Source: Dugong dugon
Taxonomy: Eukaryota; Chordata; Mammalia; Sirenia; Dugongidae
Length of the DNA: 64,000 nt
Reading direction: 5' to 3'
Assembly: GCA_030035585.1 (NCBI GenBank)
Contig: CM057474.1
Span: 4,396,501 to 4,460,500 of the forward strand
Positions 1 through 11,122 of the stretch are shown in pieces. The translations under genes and the position numbers were made by a program. Position 1 is the first letter of the stretch. Each line of letters begins with the position of its first letter. A model generated the notes under the pieces. It was not told the DNA's origin and searched no databases. It saw nothing but the letters and a program-made list of their open reading frames with translations.

Positions 1-1179
1 GCTTGTGGCTATAACTGTTTATTCCACAAACATTTATTGAATGGATATAAATGCCAGGCAAAGAGGGTGAAACTATAGTCCCTAAACTCAAGTTGCTTAT
101 GGTCTGCTGGGGAGACAGACCATTAAGAACTTTTGGTTGCAAAGGACTTCCCAGAACCTCCCAGGGTGTGAGCACAATTCTATTTTCCAAAGAGGCTTCT
201 CTCAGGCAGGAAGTCAACACTGGTGGAGTGCCTCAGAGACTCTGTTCTCTCTGCACAAGGATTCAGATGACCCATTATGGCATAGTCTAAAAGTCTTAAA
301 GGAACATAATGGGAAACAAGTAAATGGAATTTCCTAGGAACCTTGACATAATTTACAAGAATTGCCTTAGTGACTCTTGCCAGATTACATGATACAGATA
401 ACACACTGTACCAGTGGGACTGACAATATCATCTTGGTAGATGAGGTCCACCTGAGTATAATTTCAATTCTGTTTTCCTATTTAGTCTACCACAGGCAGA
501 CAGACTACCTATGTGTGTAACGTGAATGGTTTTTTCCATGAGAGAACTTAATGGAAGTTCATGTGATAACTGCGCTCATTTGTTAAGGCATGCTTGGCAA
601 CAAAGACAAGCAATGCAAATTTTCTGAAGATGTAGATCTCATAAATTCATTTGTGGTGAACTCACTCACACATATGTGCCACCTACATATAACCACAAAT
701 CTTTTCAAAGATTAAAAGCACCCTGAGGCTACCTCACACCTGCAGACTTTGTAATTGCTTGGTTAGATGCAGTGTTTTAAACTCAATCTTGACCTGATTG
801 CAGTGGTTGGCATTCATGTTCTTAAGGTCATGCATCTAGTGGGTGTTGGAGATAACTGACTTAGATAGACCGAAACCATGCATATGGTGGGAAGAAGGGC
901 ACTGAAACAATCCTACACTTCATTTAACTAAAGAAGTATACACGTCTTTTAACGTCATACAATTGACTCAAAGTGTTTGAAAGCATCAGTTATTCAGGTC
1001 CCGTAACTATTTTTCCTCTCGATGCACTTTCTCTTCATAGATACAGTCAAAAAGTAGGAGAATATGCCATCATTGAGGATATCAGAATTTTAATCAGCCA
1101 GGGTGTGCATGTGGTTGATCCTTCAGTGAGTTCACCATGATACTCAACACCAGTCACCCTCAGTTCTCTTCCATTTCAA
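1..1179. other. Unassigned A/T-rich sequence
   Basis: I recognise no gene, RNA or repeat family in this stretch. The short open frames (for example 51-290) have no domain, no splice context and no CpG island, and look like chance frames. It may hold old, decayed repeat sequence. Confidence 0.4.
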
Positions 1180-1362
1180 CTGGGGTAGAGATGGCACAGA
1201 CAGTTAAGCACCTGAGTACTAGCCAAAAGGTTGGTGGTTCAGACACACCCAAGGCGCCTCAGAAGACAGGCCTGGTGATTTGCCTTGAAAACTCTATGGA
1301 GCAGTTCTACTCTGCACACGTGGAGTTGTCATGAGTCAGAATCAACAGCAACTAACAACAGA
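1180..1362 (+). mobile_element. AfroSINE (diverged copy)
   Basis: Non-autonomous tRNA-derived retroposon. The head reads TGGCACAGACAGTTAAGCACC, followed by CTAGCCAAAAGGTTGG and a degraded B box. The middle carries GGAGCAGTTCTACTCTG and the tail ATGAGTCAGAATCAAC followed by CAACTAACAACAGAAG, the RTE-like 3' end. It is more diverged than the other copies, and I found no clear target-site duplication. Its mobilising partner would be an RTE-type LINE, as inferred from the shared 3' tail. Confidence 0.85.
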
Positions 1363-2293
1363 AGAGGGTGAGCTGGGACAAATTCCATGGGATGTCTGGG
1401 CTACCGTGTCCCCAACTTTAATGTATTTAGAGAGGTGAAATCTTGGTAAATAAACAGTCTTGAAGACAGAAAGTTATCAGAGGGCAGCACAGAGAGGGAG
1501 GCTTTTTGTGTGGGAAGGAGGAGGGGAATTCCTACCAGTTCTGCTTTGATGATAAAAGACAGTGAAATGAACTATTAACATAGAGACCATTCCCTTTTAT
1601 CTACCAGGTGTCTTCCATTTTTGTAGAACATCTACAATGGATTCTACCTTGATCTGCCACACTTTAACTCAGTGTCCAGATGGAATGAACATAAAATTTA
1701 ATATTTATTTCCTCAATCTGTGTATATTATATCTGAGGCTCTAATTCTGTTGCCATTCTAAATTTTGCTGTTCATCAACTTAACGCTAATTAAGAGCTAA
1801 ATACCAGACATCCTGCCATACTGGAATTTGCTTTTTTTCAGTCATCTACTCAAAGCGGCAACTTGATTTCTTTACAGAGTAATTAATCTCTTTAACTGCA
1901 GTCTTTTCTGCCCCTGTTTAATGTAATTCAACAAAGTCATTGAGAGCCTGCTCTATGTGAGGTATTCTGTGGCAGTATTGTTCAAACAGGTAGGGACTGA
2001 AGTCCTAGAACTTTGTAGCTTGTAGATGGGAAGAACTTTATAAATCATCTGGTCCATGTTTCTCATTTTAAAGATGATGAAACTTCTTTAGAAATGTCAT
2101 GCATAGAAAAGAAGCTACGATCAGGCTACCTACCCCAAATTACAACTTATCATTTACTCTTTCTTTATTCTCTTTCAAGGTGCTGCGTGTGCTTAAATGG
2201 ATGTTTGTCTTCATTCCAAATGATCTTTTCCACAGGGATGAGAAAGAAGAAATTGGGGATTAGAAGCCATTTTATTACTCTTTTCCCTCCTTC
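1363..2293. other. Unassigned sequence
   Basis: No gene or repeat family recognised. The segment near 2020-2090 loosely resembles the conserved core of an inverted MIR (a GATGATGAAAC string), but too weakly to call. Confidence 0.35.
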
Positions 2294-2305
2294 TTAGGAC
2301 AGAAG

Positions 2306-2476
2306 CGGAAACCCTGGTGGCACAATGGTTAAGAGTTCGGCTGCTAACCAGAAGGTCGGCAGTGGGAATCCACCAGGCACTCCTTGCAAACCCCATGGGG
2401 CAGTTCTACTATGTCCTATAGGGTTGCTATGAGTTGGAATGAGCTTGACAACAATGGGTTTGGTTTTTGGGATTTT
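2306..2476 (+). mobile_element. AfroSINE with target-site duplication
   Basis: The head GGAAACCCTGGTGGCACAAT, CGGCTGCTAACCAGAAGG, the middle GGGGCAGTTCTACT and the tail GGGTTGCTATGAGTTGGAAT are all present. It is the short form, lacking the internal AAGATGTGGCAGTCTGCTT segment. The flanks repeat TTAGGACAGAAG (2294-2305) and TTAGGACAGAAAG (2477-2488), a target-site duplication that fixes both ends. The tail ends in TTTGGTTTTTGGG. Confidence 0.95.
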
Positions 2477-2488
2477 TAGGACAGAAAG

Positions 2489-3351
2489 GCCTGTCTCCCA
2501 CTGCCCTGGGGAAAGAGAAAGGCAGTAAAATGGCTTCTCTGCAAAGGCATTTGCAGATCAGCTCCTCCGTTTTCTGGCATTTCTTGGCTGCCCCGCTACG
2601 GAGCTCTCCTTCCCGGCATCTTGAGGCCCAGCCTCCAGCGTGGCAGGTGTTTTCACTATGGAAAAACAGTTTAACTTCAAGAGCTTAAAGGAACAGATGA
2701 AGCAACATTCACAATTGCCTATGCATATTCTAAGACATTCAGTTCCAGGTATACATTCCAAGCCAAACTTCTTTCAACGTTCATGAGAGCTCGCAATTAC
2801 ATCACTGGATGCAAAGGAGAATAAGGGAAGTTTCTGACCATTTGATCGGACTGAGAAACGCATGACTCTCCACTTATCCCTTTTAAGTCATATACATAAG
2901 TAAAGAGTTTGGAAGGATAGAGATCCTCACGGTAAAAGTGATTTTCACTGGATGTTGAGCTTAAGGATGATTCTTGTTTTCTTTTTGAGCTTTTGCTTAT
3001 TTTTGTGATTATTTCTGATGAATACATAGCTAAAAAAAAATTTTTTAAATTATGTTTCTTAATCTGTCAAGTGCACGAAGAGGTAGGTTCAAAAATAAAT
3101 ATGCTCTTTGTACAGTGTTTGTATTAGCACAAAAACAAAACAAAACAAAAATCCTTAAATGGCTATCAAAACAGGATTGGTTAAAGAGCACGGAATAGTG
3201 TGAATCAAACTGATGTCTGTTGATTGCGATTAGTTAAATCCAACAGAATACTATGCGCCTCTAAAAAGAGGATGTTGTATATCTGCATATGTTTCAAGTG
3301 AAAATACCCACGATAAATATTTACAAATTGGACGTATACAATGAACCTATT
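2489..3351. other. Unassigned, possible old repeat at 3130-3300
   Basis: No gene recognised. There is a short (CAAAA)n run near 3131-3150. From about 3150 the sequence resembles the 3' part of an old mammalian retroposon (text like AATACTATGCGCC...AAAAAGAGGATG), but I cannot name a family. Confidence 0.3.
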
Positions 3352-3530
3352 GGAGCCCTGGTGGTGCAGTGGTTAAGTGCTTGGCTGCTAACCAAAAGGT
3401 TGGCCGTTCGAATCCACCAGCTGCTCCTTGGAAACTTTATGAGGCAGTTCTACTCTGTCCTGCAGGGTCCTGTAGTGTCTCTGTGAGTCGGAATCAACTC
3501 GATGGCAACAGGTTTGGGTTTGGGTTGGGT

Positions 3531-3531
<1 letters not shown>
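3352..3531 (+). mobile_element. AfroSINE, short form
   Basis: Starts exactly at the canonical GGAGCCCTGGTGGTGCAGTG and keeps both polymerase III promoter boxes (TGGTTAAGTGC and GTTCGAATCC). A small duplication-like change sits in the middle (TGCAGGGTCCTGTAG). The tail GAGTCGGAATCAACTCGATGG runs into GGTTTGGGTTTGGG and then a TA/CA microsatellite. The well-kept promoter boxes suggest a relatively young copy. Confidence 0.95.
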
Positions 3532-3567
<36 letters not shown>

Positions 3568-3568
3568 T
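3532..3568. repeat. (TA)n(CA)n microsatellite
   Basis: About 24 bases of alternating T/A followed by about 13 bases of alternating A/C, directly at the 3' tail of the preceding SINE. This is a common place for microsatellites to arise. Confidence 0.95.
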
Positions 3569-3576
3569 AATATAAT

Positions 3577-4058
3577 CACTTTGAGGACTAAAGCACGCCT
3601 GACCCAAGCCATGATATTTTCAATCACCTCATATGCATGCAAAAGCTGAACAATAAAAAAGGAAGACCAAAGAAGAAACTGATACCTTTGAATTATGGTG
3701 CAGGTGAAGAATATTGAATATACCGGGGACTGCCAAAAGAACAAATAAATCTGTCTTGGAAGAAGTACAGCCAGAAAGCCCCTTAGAAGCAAGGATGGCA
3801 AGACTTCATCTCATGTGCTTTGGACATGTTATCAAGAGGGACCAATCCCTGGAGAAAGACATCATGCTTGGCCAAGTAGAGGGTCAGTGAAAAAGAAGAA
3901 GACCCTCAACGAGATGAACTGACACAGTGGCTGCAACAATGGGCTCAACCATAGCAATGATCGTGAGAATGACACAGGACCTGTCAGTGTTTCATTCTGT
4001 TGGACATAGTGTTGTTATGAGTCAACAGAACTGACTCAACAGCACCTAACAACAACAG
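3577..4058 (+). mobile_element. RTE-type LINE, 3' end (5'-truncated)
   Basis: Matches the 3' part of two other elements in this window (7222-7614 and 35972-36510). Shared blocks include CCAAGCCATG, TTTGAATTATGGTG, AAATCTGTCTTGGAAGAAG, ATGTTATCA and GTAGAGGGTCAG. Translation gives remnants of the reverse-transcriptase C-terminal region, broken by stops. The 3' end is CAGCACCTAACAACAACAG, the same tail as the SINEs. The antisense 137-residue frame over this stretch is a shadow. Confidence 0.85.
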
Positions 4059-4839
4059 TTTAGCTATATATATATATATATATATGGATATATACTAACG
4101 TCTTAAAAGTGTTTTATTTTATCCTGCAGTTGGGATTATAAGAGGAATATAACTTTCCTATTTATATACATGAGTATTATCTTAGTTTTTTTTAATAAAC
4201 ACTTATTAATTTTATAACCAGCAAACAACAATATTCAATTTGGTAAAACATTATTCCAGTAAATAAATATTATATTTCTGTTTTGCATGAGGAAATGGTA
4301 CCTGGATGATGGCTCTTAGGATTTTATTATTTAATTTTGTAATCACTGACTATTATACGTGTTCTTTAAATATGAGCCCTCAAAGATTCTATGTTTTGTA
4401 AATATAAAATTCTAGTATAAATGCTGAAGATGAGAATGGATGAAAGAATACAGATTAAGAATGATCTCTCTTTATGCTCAGGAAGTCATCATGAGGATGA
4501 TAAACTCCTGTCTACACTAGATTACTCTGAGTGAGGCCATTTTAATTCCATTGATGAATATGAAAAAGAGAGGTGAAATATTTACATTTAAGTATTAGAC
4601 CTATAAGATATAGTCTTTCCTAAATTTTATTATTGACACAACCTATATTATGTGGTATAAACAAGTAAACTATTTCAGTAAGTGGAGACAGAAAGTCATG
4701 ATATCTTTGAAAATCCTGGGAAAGTCTACTGTAACAGAGTTTGAATATTAAATTTTTCTGCATATGATCTAAATATTTTACCCAATAAGCTGCATATTTA
4801 TGTATGTGTCCAAATTCAGCCATTTATACCAAATGAGAA
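4059..4839. other. Unassigned, with short (TA)n at 4066-4086
   Basis: A dinucleotide TA run follows the RTE tail. The rest is A/T-rich with no recognised gene or repeat family. Confidence 0.4.
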
Positions 4840-5300
4840 AAGAAAAAGCTATAGATTTCATTCTCAAGGAGCTTACAATCTAGTCAAGGGAGCGCAATTA
4901 ACAAAAACAGTGAATAATACAAGGTAGTAAATAAGTACTTCTAAATTAGGACTATGTGGTAGGTCTAACAAAACATAAATTAATGTGGATTGGAATGATC
5001 AGGAAACATATTGGGAAGGGAGTGGGCTAGATCCAGGCTCTGAAGGATTAGCAGTAAGTAGATAGAGGGGAAGATAGGACATTCCAGGCAAGATGATAAT
5101 ATGGTGATGAGGGTAGGGCCAGGTAGGAATGAAAACGATGCACTTTAGAACAATTAGTAGGTCAGCCTGCTGGAGTGAGAGAGTATGAGAGTAAGAAGTG
5201 GAAAACAAAGTTGAATAAATAAGTTAGTGCTAGGTACAGAGAAAGCCAGAGAGACAAGGTTGGAACTGACCCAACTGGAAAATTGGAACCTTCTTTTGAT
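4840..5300 (+). mobile_element. Old interspersed repeat, family not assigned
   Basis: Reads like a degraded old mammalian repeat (CTCAAGGAGCTTACAATCTAG, then CAGTGAATAATACAAGG and GGTCAGCCTGCTGGAGTGAG). Related text occurs in the window at 14100-15020, 16680-17105, 43850-44810, 50240-50810 and 62380-63410, always on the plus strand. I infer a single old retroposon family, probably an L1-type 3' region, but cannot name it. Confidence 0.45.
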
Positions 5301-5758
5301 TTCCAAGTAGGGAAGAGATAATGTTAAAGGGTAGTTTAAGGTGATCCACCTGGCAGCAGCAGTATGTAGGGTTATCTGGAGGAAGGAAGATTCTCCAGCC
5401 ATAGAGGACAACCAGGAAGCACCTGCTTGAGGTGAGTAGGGAGGCAGGATGGTTTTATGAGATAGTTCAAAGGAAGAATTGCCCAAGATGTTATAGGAAA
5501 AAAAGACACTTGTTTGATCCAGCTTTTTTCCTGGCCTCTGTAGCCCTTCTCTTCTCCAAATATGGGGATATTTCAGTCTCACCTGATCCCAGTTTCCAGA
5601 AACAACCCTAATCTAGGAGAGAAAATACTTCTTAACCTTCAGACAAACTATCCGTTTTGGTGTCCAAGTTCTCATGACTGGGTTCCTTACTTTTTATTAT
5701 TGAATTTTTGACGTGATCCCTCATCTAATTTCCCTTCTTGTAATCATTTAACTATTCT
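5301..5758. other. Unassigned sequence
   Basis: No feature recognised. The antisense 142-residue frame at 5154-5582 has no recognisable domain and overlaps old repeat sequence. Confidence 0.35.
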
Positions 5759-5769
5759 AGTTTCCTTTT

Positions 5770-6115
5770 GAGGGTAGTGGTGTTTTAATGATAGAATTTT
5801 CACCTTCCTTGCAGGAGACCTGAGTTCCAGTCCAGTCAATGCACCTCATGATAGCCACCACCCATGTCATTGGAGGCTTGCGTTTTGCTATGATGCTAAA
5901 CAAGTTTCAGCAGAGCTTCCAGACTAAGACAGACTAGGAGGAGAGGCCTGATGATCTCCTTCCAAAATTTCAGCCAATGAACACCTTATGGTTTACAACA
6001 ATCTATTCCACAACGGATCACGGGGATGGCGCAGGACTGGCAGCATGTCATTCTGTTGTACATAGGGTTGCCATGAATTGGGGGTCAACTTGACTACAGC
6101 TAAGACAACAACAAT
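5770..6115 (+). mobile_element. tRNA-Gly-headed SINE with RTE-like tail
   Basis: A second SINE type, about 345 bases. The first 75 bases resemble tRNA-Gly(GCC): GGTAGTGGTG...AATGATAGAATTTTC, then a degraded B box and AATGCACC. The body has AAGTTTCAGCAGAGCTTCCAG, ACAGACTAGGAGGAGAGGCC and GGGGATGGCGCAGGACTGGC. The tail is CAGCTAAGACAACAACAA. The flanks carry an 11-base duplication, AGTTTCCTTTT (5759-5769 and 6116-6126). A better-preserved inverted copy lies at 36660-37018. Confidence 0.85.
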
Positions 6116-6126
6116 AGTTTCCTTTT

Positions 6127-6744
6127 AGGATTGGGCCCTCCCTTGTTCTAGTTTCCCTCCCAAGGAAGAGAGTGCTTATCCTGAAATTAAAAAAAAATAA
6201 AACTAGAAAGACATAAATGAACCAAAATGGTAAATGTGATTAACCTAGTAGCAAAATGATCCTTTCTTTATCTTTTTAACTTTGCTTTTCTAGGTTATTT
6301 AAGCTTTCTTAATAAAGCGTGTAGTACTTTTTTAATTCAAGAAAAAATAATAAAAGAGAAAAATATTTAAATTCCTGTATTAAGGGGAGAAACAACTGGT
6401 CAATACGAGTTGTTGCCTACAGTACCAACAATGATGCATGTTATGTCCTAGGAAACAGAAGAAAAACTCCTTTCCTGCTTATGGGTGAAAAGGATAAGGG
6501 CACTACCTCATTCTTACAAATTTAGGGAAAAATCATCTGCATTCTCACTTCTCATTCTAAAATGGAAAGTGTTTTCTGTATGTGTCCAGCCACAATGAAC
6601 CATAGGACTGTATACCCTGAGGAGAGAGGCTGGTTTGCAGGTAGTGACTTGTTGGTCTGTCATACTCAGTGCTTCACAGGCAGGACAAAAACTGCTTTGA
6701 CTTCAGAGAAGAAAGTACTCTACAGGGCTAACAGTCTACTCAAA
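6127..6744. other. Unassigned sequence
   Basis: A/T-rich, no recognised gene or repeat family. Confidence 0.35.
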
Positions 6745-7220
6745 CCACGGCCTCATCTACCCTGAAACCAGTAGAACTAGATAGTGCCCAGCTACCACTA
6801 ACGACCGTTCTCATCAGGGTCACCACAGATGGGTCCTGATAGAAGGGGAGAAAAATGTGAGATGGAACTCAAATTCTTAAAAAGCCCAGACTTAATGGAC
6901 TGCTTGAGACTAGAGGACTCCCTGAGACTATTGCCCTGAGATACTCCATAAACCTTGAACCAAAACTACCCCGTGAGGTCACCTTTTAGCTAAATAACCG
7001 ATGGGCTCATAAAGTAAAGAATACTGCCAGTGCGTACAGCACATATTTAAAAAAATAAATCTATGTTAGACCAATGACCAACAATTACTCTAAAGCAAAG
7101 ATAAAAGTGTAAGGGGACAGGGAAACCAGATTACTGGAAACGAAACGTCCAAAATGGAATGAACGAGAATGTTGATACATAGTGAAAAATGTCACCAATA
7201 TCACTGAACAATTCATATAG
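6745..7220 (+). mobile_element. L1 3' UTR fragment (second subfamily)
   Basis: Blocks shared with other L1 3' UTR copies in the window: AGTAGAACTAGATAGTGCCC, CAGCTACCACTAACGACCG, GAACTCAAATTCTTA. The later part (ACCTTGAACCAAAACTACCCC, AATGTCACCAATATCACTGAA) matches the copy at 54289-55229. It stops abruptly at about 7220, before the expected end of that subfamily, and abuts RTE sequence. Confidence 0.75.
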
Positions 7221-7221
7221 T

Positions 7222-7614
7222 AAGGAAGACTGAAGAAGAATTGATGCCTTTGAATTACGGTGTCAGCAAAGAATATTGAATATACCGTAGACTGCCAAAA
7301 GAATGAACAAATCTGTCTTCGAAGGAGTACAGCCAGAATGCTTCTTAGAAGCGAGGAAGGCAAGACTTGGTCTCATGTACTTTAGACATGTTATCAGCAG
7401 GGATCAGTCCCTGGAGAAGGACATAGTGCTTGGTAAAGTAGAGGGTCAGCAAAAAAGAGGAAGACCCTCAATGAGATGGATTGATATATTGGCTGCAACA
7501 ATGGGCTCAAACATAGCAACAATCGTGAAAATGGCACAGGACCGGGCAGTGTTTCCTTCTGTTGTACATAAGATCGCTACGAGTCAGAACCGATTCGATA
7601 ACACCTAATAACAA
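7222..7614 (+). mobile_element. RTE-type LINE, 3' end
   Basis: Begins inside the RTE open frame (GGAAGACTGAAGAAGAATTGATGCC) and ends in AACACCTAATAACAAT. The plus-strand frame 7303-7608 (101 codons) is intact and corresponds to the C-terminal tail of the RTE polymerase protein: residues resembling FRHVISRDQSLEKD, GQQKRGRPSMRWID and a final TSQNRFDNT. It lacks all catalytic domains, so it is a remnant and not a working gene. Confidence 0.85.
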
Positions 7615-7799
7615 TATAATATACAAAATAAAATACATTCATGTAGGGCTCATTTAAGTTCTTAACTCTTTTTTGGCTATTCTGGCATAATAAAGCAAAT
7701 TCTTAAGTATTCTACCCAGTGGAATCTTTTGCCTCTTCTGTGCCAACGCTCTCTTTAAAAATCCAGACAGTAAATACAAGGTTTTCTGTGTTCAAAATG

Positions 7800-8588
7800 T
7801 CTCCTAGGGCGAGGGTCTGGGAACCATGGTTTCATGGGACATCTAGGTCAACTGGCATAACAAAGTTCATTGAGAAAATGTTCTGCATTCCACTTTGGTG
7901 AGTGGCATCTGGGGTCTTAAAAGCTAGCGAGTGGCCGTCTAAGATGCATCAATTGGTCCCAACCCACCCGGGGTAAAGGAGAATGAAGAACACCAAAGAC
8001 ACAAGGAAAACATTAGCCCAAGAGACAGAAAGGGCCACATAAACCAAAGACTCCATCAACCTGAGACCAGAAGAACTAGATGGTGCCTGGCTACCACCAA
8101 CGACCACCCTGACAGAGAATACAACAGAGAGTCCCTGATGGTGCAGGAGAAAAGTGGGGCGCAGAACTCAAATTCTAGTAAAAAGACCAGACTCAATAGT
8201 CTGACTGAGACTGGAGGGGCCCTGGAAGACATGACCCCCAGACTCTCCGTTGGCCCAGAGCTGAAACCATTCCCAAGGCCAACTCTTCAGACAAAGATTA
8301 GACTGGACTATGGACATAAAATGATACTTGTGAGGAGTGTGCTTCTCAGCTCAAGTAGATACATAAGACTAAATGGGCAGCTTCTGCCCGGAGGTGAGAT
8401 GAGAAGGCGGAGAGGGTCAGGAGCTGGTTGAATGGACATGGGAAATCAGGGGTGAAAAGGAGTGTGCTGTCAGAGTATAGGGAGAGCAACTAGGATCACA
8501 TAGCAATGTATGTATAAATTTTTGTATGAGAAACTGACTTGAATTGTAAACTTTCACTTAAAGCACAATAAAAAATAAAAAAAAATTC
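7800..8588 (+). mobile_element. L1 3' UTR, 5'-truncated copy
   Basis: Opens with GGTCTGGGAACCATGGTTTC and runs through CTAAGATGCATCAATTGGTC, AGAAGAACTAGATGGTGCC and ATAAATTTTTGTATGAGAAA to AAAGCACAATAAAAAATAAA. The ORF2-linked copy at 40905-42367 has the same string of blocks directly downstream of L1 ORF2, which identifies this as L1 3' UTR. It contains an open frame at 8138-8431 (97 codons) that is shared in frame with other copies. Confidence 0.9.
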
Positions 8589-9850
8589 TCTTAATCTCTG
8601 CACCTTAATTTTCTCATTGTCCTAACTCTTCTAATAAGCTCTGTAAGCTTGGCCAAGGTGTCTTAGTTCCCACATTTATTATTGTTAAAACTACCATTAC
8701 TTACCTCAAAAAGTGTTTCAAATATTGAAATAATTATGAATGAAATGGTAAAAAGTCTGGAATTTATTTCAAAATAACAGAAATAACAGTTGGGATATAG
8801 AAGAAAGGAGATAATCCATGTGTTGAAAATTACTGAAGTTGGGAGTTTATTTTACTATTAAGTAGTGGTAAGGATAAAATTAGCTTAAATGATCGAAGCC
8901 TCTGGGGGAAAGAAAAAAAAAACTAAAATCTCTACCAATGCAAAATCATTTAGAAAATCTTGGTTGACATGTGAATAAGCTAATACAGGCATTTTCATCA
9001 TCCCTGCCTTTTTGAAATTGGGGACTGGCTAAATAAGGTCCCTAAATTAATTCTATGAATTAATGCTAAATCATAAAACATACTTCAACTGGACGATAAT
9101 ATTATTTTACCTCTACAGAGTAATTTACATTTTCTAAAATGCATGTACCTAAATTATCTAATTTACTCTTCATAAAAAATTTTGAATAGAAAAGGCAGGT
9201 ACTAGTAATTCCATGTTTCAGATAAGGAAAATGCTTTTCATTATGCCAGAATAGCCAAGATCCTGAAATATGTACATAGATAGATAGATAGAGATATATG
9301 TAGATATAGATATCTATGTTCTAATTGAGGAGCTTGGACTCAAGCTGATTTAAAACTGGATATATGAATACAGATTTTGTCCACACTTACGATGGTTGTA
9401 AACTGCATTATAACTGTATTCAAGGAACAGTCCATAAGGCCTCATAGGCTTTTCTTGCTGCTGGGGAGTCAGTCTCAATCTATGCCAAACAGGAAAGTCA
9501 TGTAACAACCGTACCAACTTGTCAGAAATCTAACTTGAGGAAAGTTTAATTGTAAATATCTCCAAAGGAATCTGGTCCTGAAGGAATGCAGAAGAGATGA
9601 GCATGAGCTGCAGGCCACACCCCTGAGGTATTCCGTAGCCCGTGTCTACACGGAGAGACCAGGAAGCATCCTGGGGACCAGGGAGTTTCCAGCAGCGATG
9701 ACAAACCCATCTCCTCCTCCTCTTCCCACAAAATAGAAGTGGGGATTTCTTCCATTGCTAAACAGTCCTTAGGACTTCCCCCAGGCTCCTAAAGAGAAGA
9801 TAACACAATGGGGATCCCCCCTTTTGGGGACTCCTGAAGTTTCCTGTAGG
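8589..9850. other. Unassigned, with short TAGA microsatellite
   Basis: No gene or named repeat recognised. Around 9272-9310 there is a short (TAGA)n/(TATAGA)n microsatellite. Confidence 0.4.
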
Positions 9851-9854
9851 TTAG

Positions 9855-10045
9855 GCTTCTCAAGCCTGGTTACATTTGAGAAACGCTGGGAGAGCTTATA
9901 AAATACCCGATCCCTGGGCCTCACCTTACAGCAGTTAAATCAGCCTGTCCGGAGACGAGGTGGAGGGCCCAGCCTCAGGTACTTTCAGAACCTTCTGGGT
10001 GATGCTAATGTGTAGCAGGGGTGGAGAACCACTGCTTTAGGCCCT
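9855..10045 (+). mobile_element. MER5-like hAT DNA transposon relic
   Basis: The text TGAGAAACGCTGGGAGAGC, then TCCCTGGGCCTCACC and finally GGGGTGGAGAACCACTGC resembles the MER5A-type non-autonomous hAT-Charlie element, whose termini read like CAGTGGTTCTCAA and its complement. Assignment is by remembered consensus shape. Orientation is tentative. Confidence 0.55.
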
Positions 10046-10303
10046 CTGCTCGATAACCACAAAGGCCTCTGAACCCCACTTCCAGGATCACTAAGTATTA
10101 GTGCTAAGAAAAACAGGGGAGTAGGAAAATTTGGTGTTTTTCACCCTTTTCCCCTTTTCAATCCTTCACTTTTGCCCTCTGCCACCTCTCCTCACATACC
10201 CAGTGTTCCATTTGGTTCTGCCACTTCTATCACAGTTCACAAGAAATGGTCAGGAACCCATTCACATTAAATTCTATAAAACCAATAACCTAAAGTGACT
10301 TCC

Positions 10304-10395
10304 TTCTCAGGCACATTGACTTATTAATCATCTATTCTCAAGAATACACTTCTCAGGGACACTGACTTATTAATCATCTATTCTCAAGAATACAG
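10304..10395. repeat. 46-base tandem duplication
   Basis: Two adjacent 46-base units, 10304-10349 and 10350-10395, both containing TGACTTATTAATCATCTATT. They differ at 3 of 46 positions by hand alignment. This is a simple local duplication with no coding content. Confidence 0.95.
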
Positions 10396-10601
10396 CCAAA
10401 GAAATGAAGCTTTAATTCACCAAGGGGTGAAAAAAAAGGTATTTTTCAGGACTATTCGTCTTTGGCCAGAGACGTTCCGCGTGACTTGACAAGTGATCAG
10501 AAAGCAGAATAGTTCTTTCCTTCCAAGAATTGGCTTTTCTAACTTGAAAAAGGAATATTATGCCCTGAAAACACATGGGGATACAGAGAATATAATTCAG
10601 G

Positions 10602-11122
10602 GGTGTCTGAGTTATCTAGTGCTGCTATAACACAAATACCACGAAAACTCTTTAACAAAGAAAAATTTATTCTCTCACAGTCTAGGAGGCTAGAAGTCTG
10701 AATTCTGGGTGCCAGCTCCAGGGGAAGGCTTTCTCTCTCTGTTGGCTCTGGGGGAAAGTCCCTGTCATCAATCTTCCCCTGGTCTCGGAGCTTCTCTGCG
10801 CAGAAGTCCTGGGTCCAAAAGACACGCTCTGCTCCCTATGCTGTTTTCTTGGTGGTATGAGGTCCCCATGTCTCTCTGCTCACTTCTCTCTTTTATATCT
10901 CAAAAGATATTGATTTAAGACACAACCTAATCTTGTAGATTGAGTCCTGCCTCATTAACATAACTATCACTAATTCCACCTCCTTAACATCATAGAGGTA
11001 AGATTTATAACAAACAAGAAAATCACATCAGATGACAAAATGGTGGACAACCGCACAATACTGGGAATCATGGACTAGCCAAGCTAACACACATTTTTTG
11101 GGGGGACACCATTCAATCCACA
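10602..11122 (-). mobile_element. MLT1-type MaLR LTR, inverted
   Basis: Reverse-strand hallmarks of an ERVL-MaLR LTR: AGTGCTGCTATAAC near the left edge, AAAATTTATTCTCTCACAGT, GGAGGCTAGAAGTC, and GGGGGGACACCATTCAATCC at the right edge. The complement of AAATTTATTCTC is the LTR's poly(A)-signal region. Probably a solo LTR. The short forward frame at 10709-10918 is a chance frame within it. Confidence 0.75.

Noticed and set aside
3388-3801. 137-codon minus-strand open frame
   Set aside because: It is antisense to an AfroSINE, a microsatellite and an RTE 3' end. The IYIYIYI stretch comes from the TA array. No domain.
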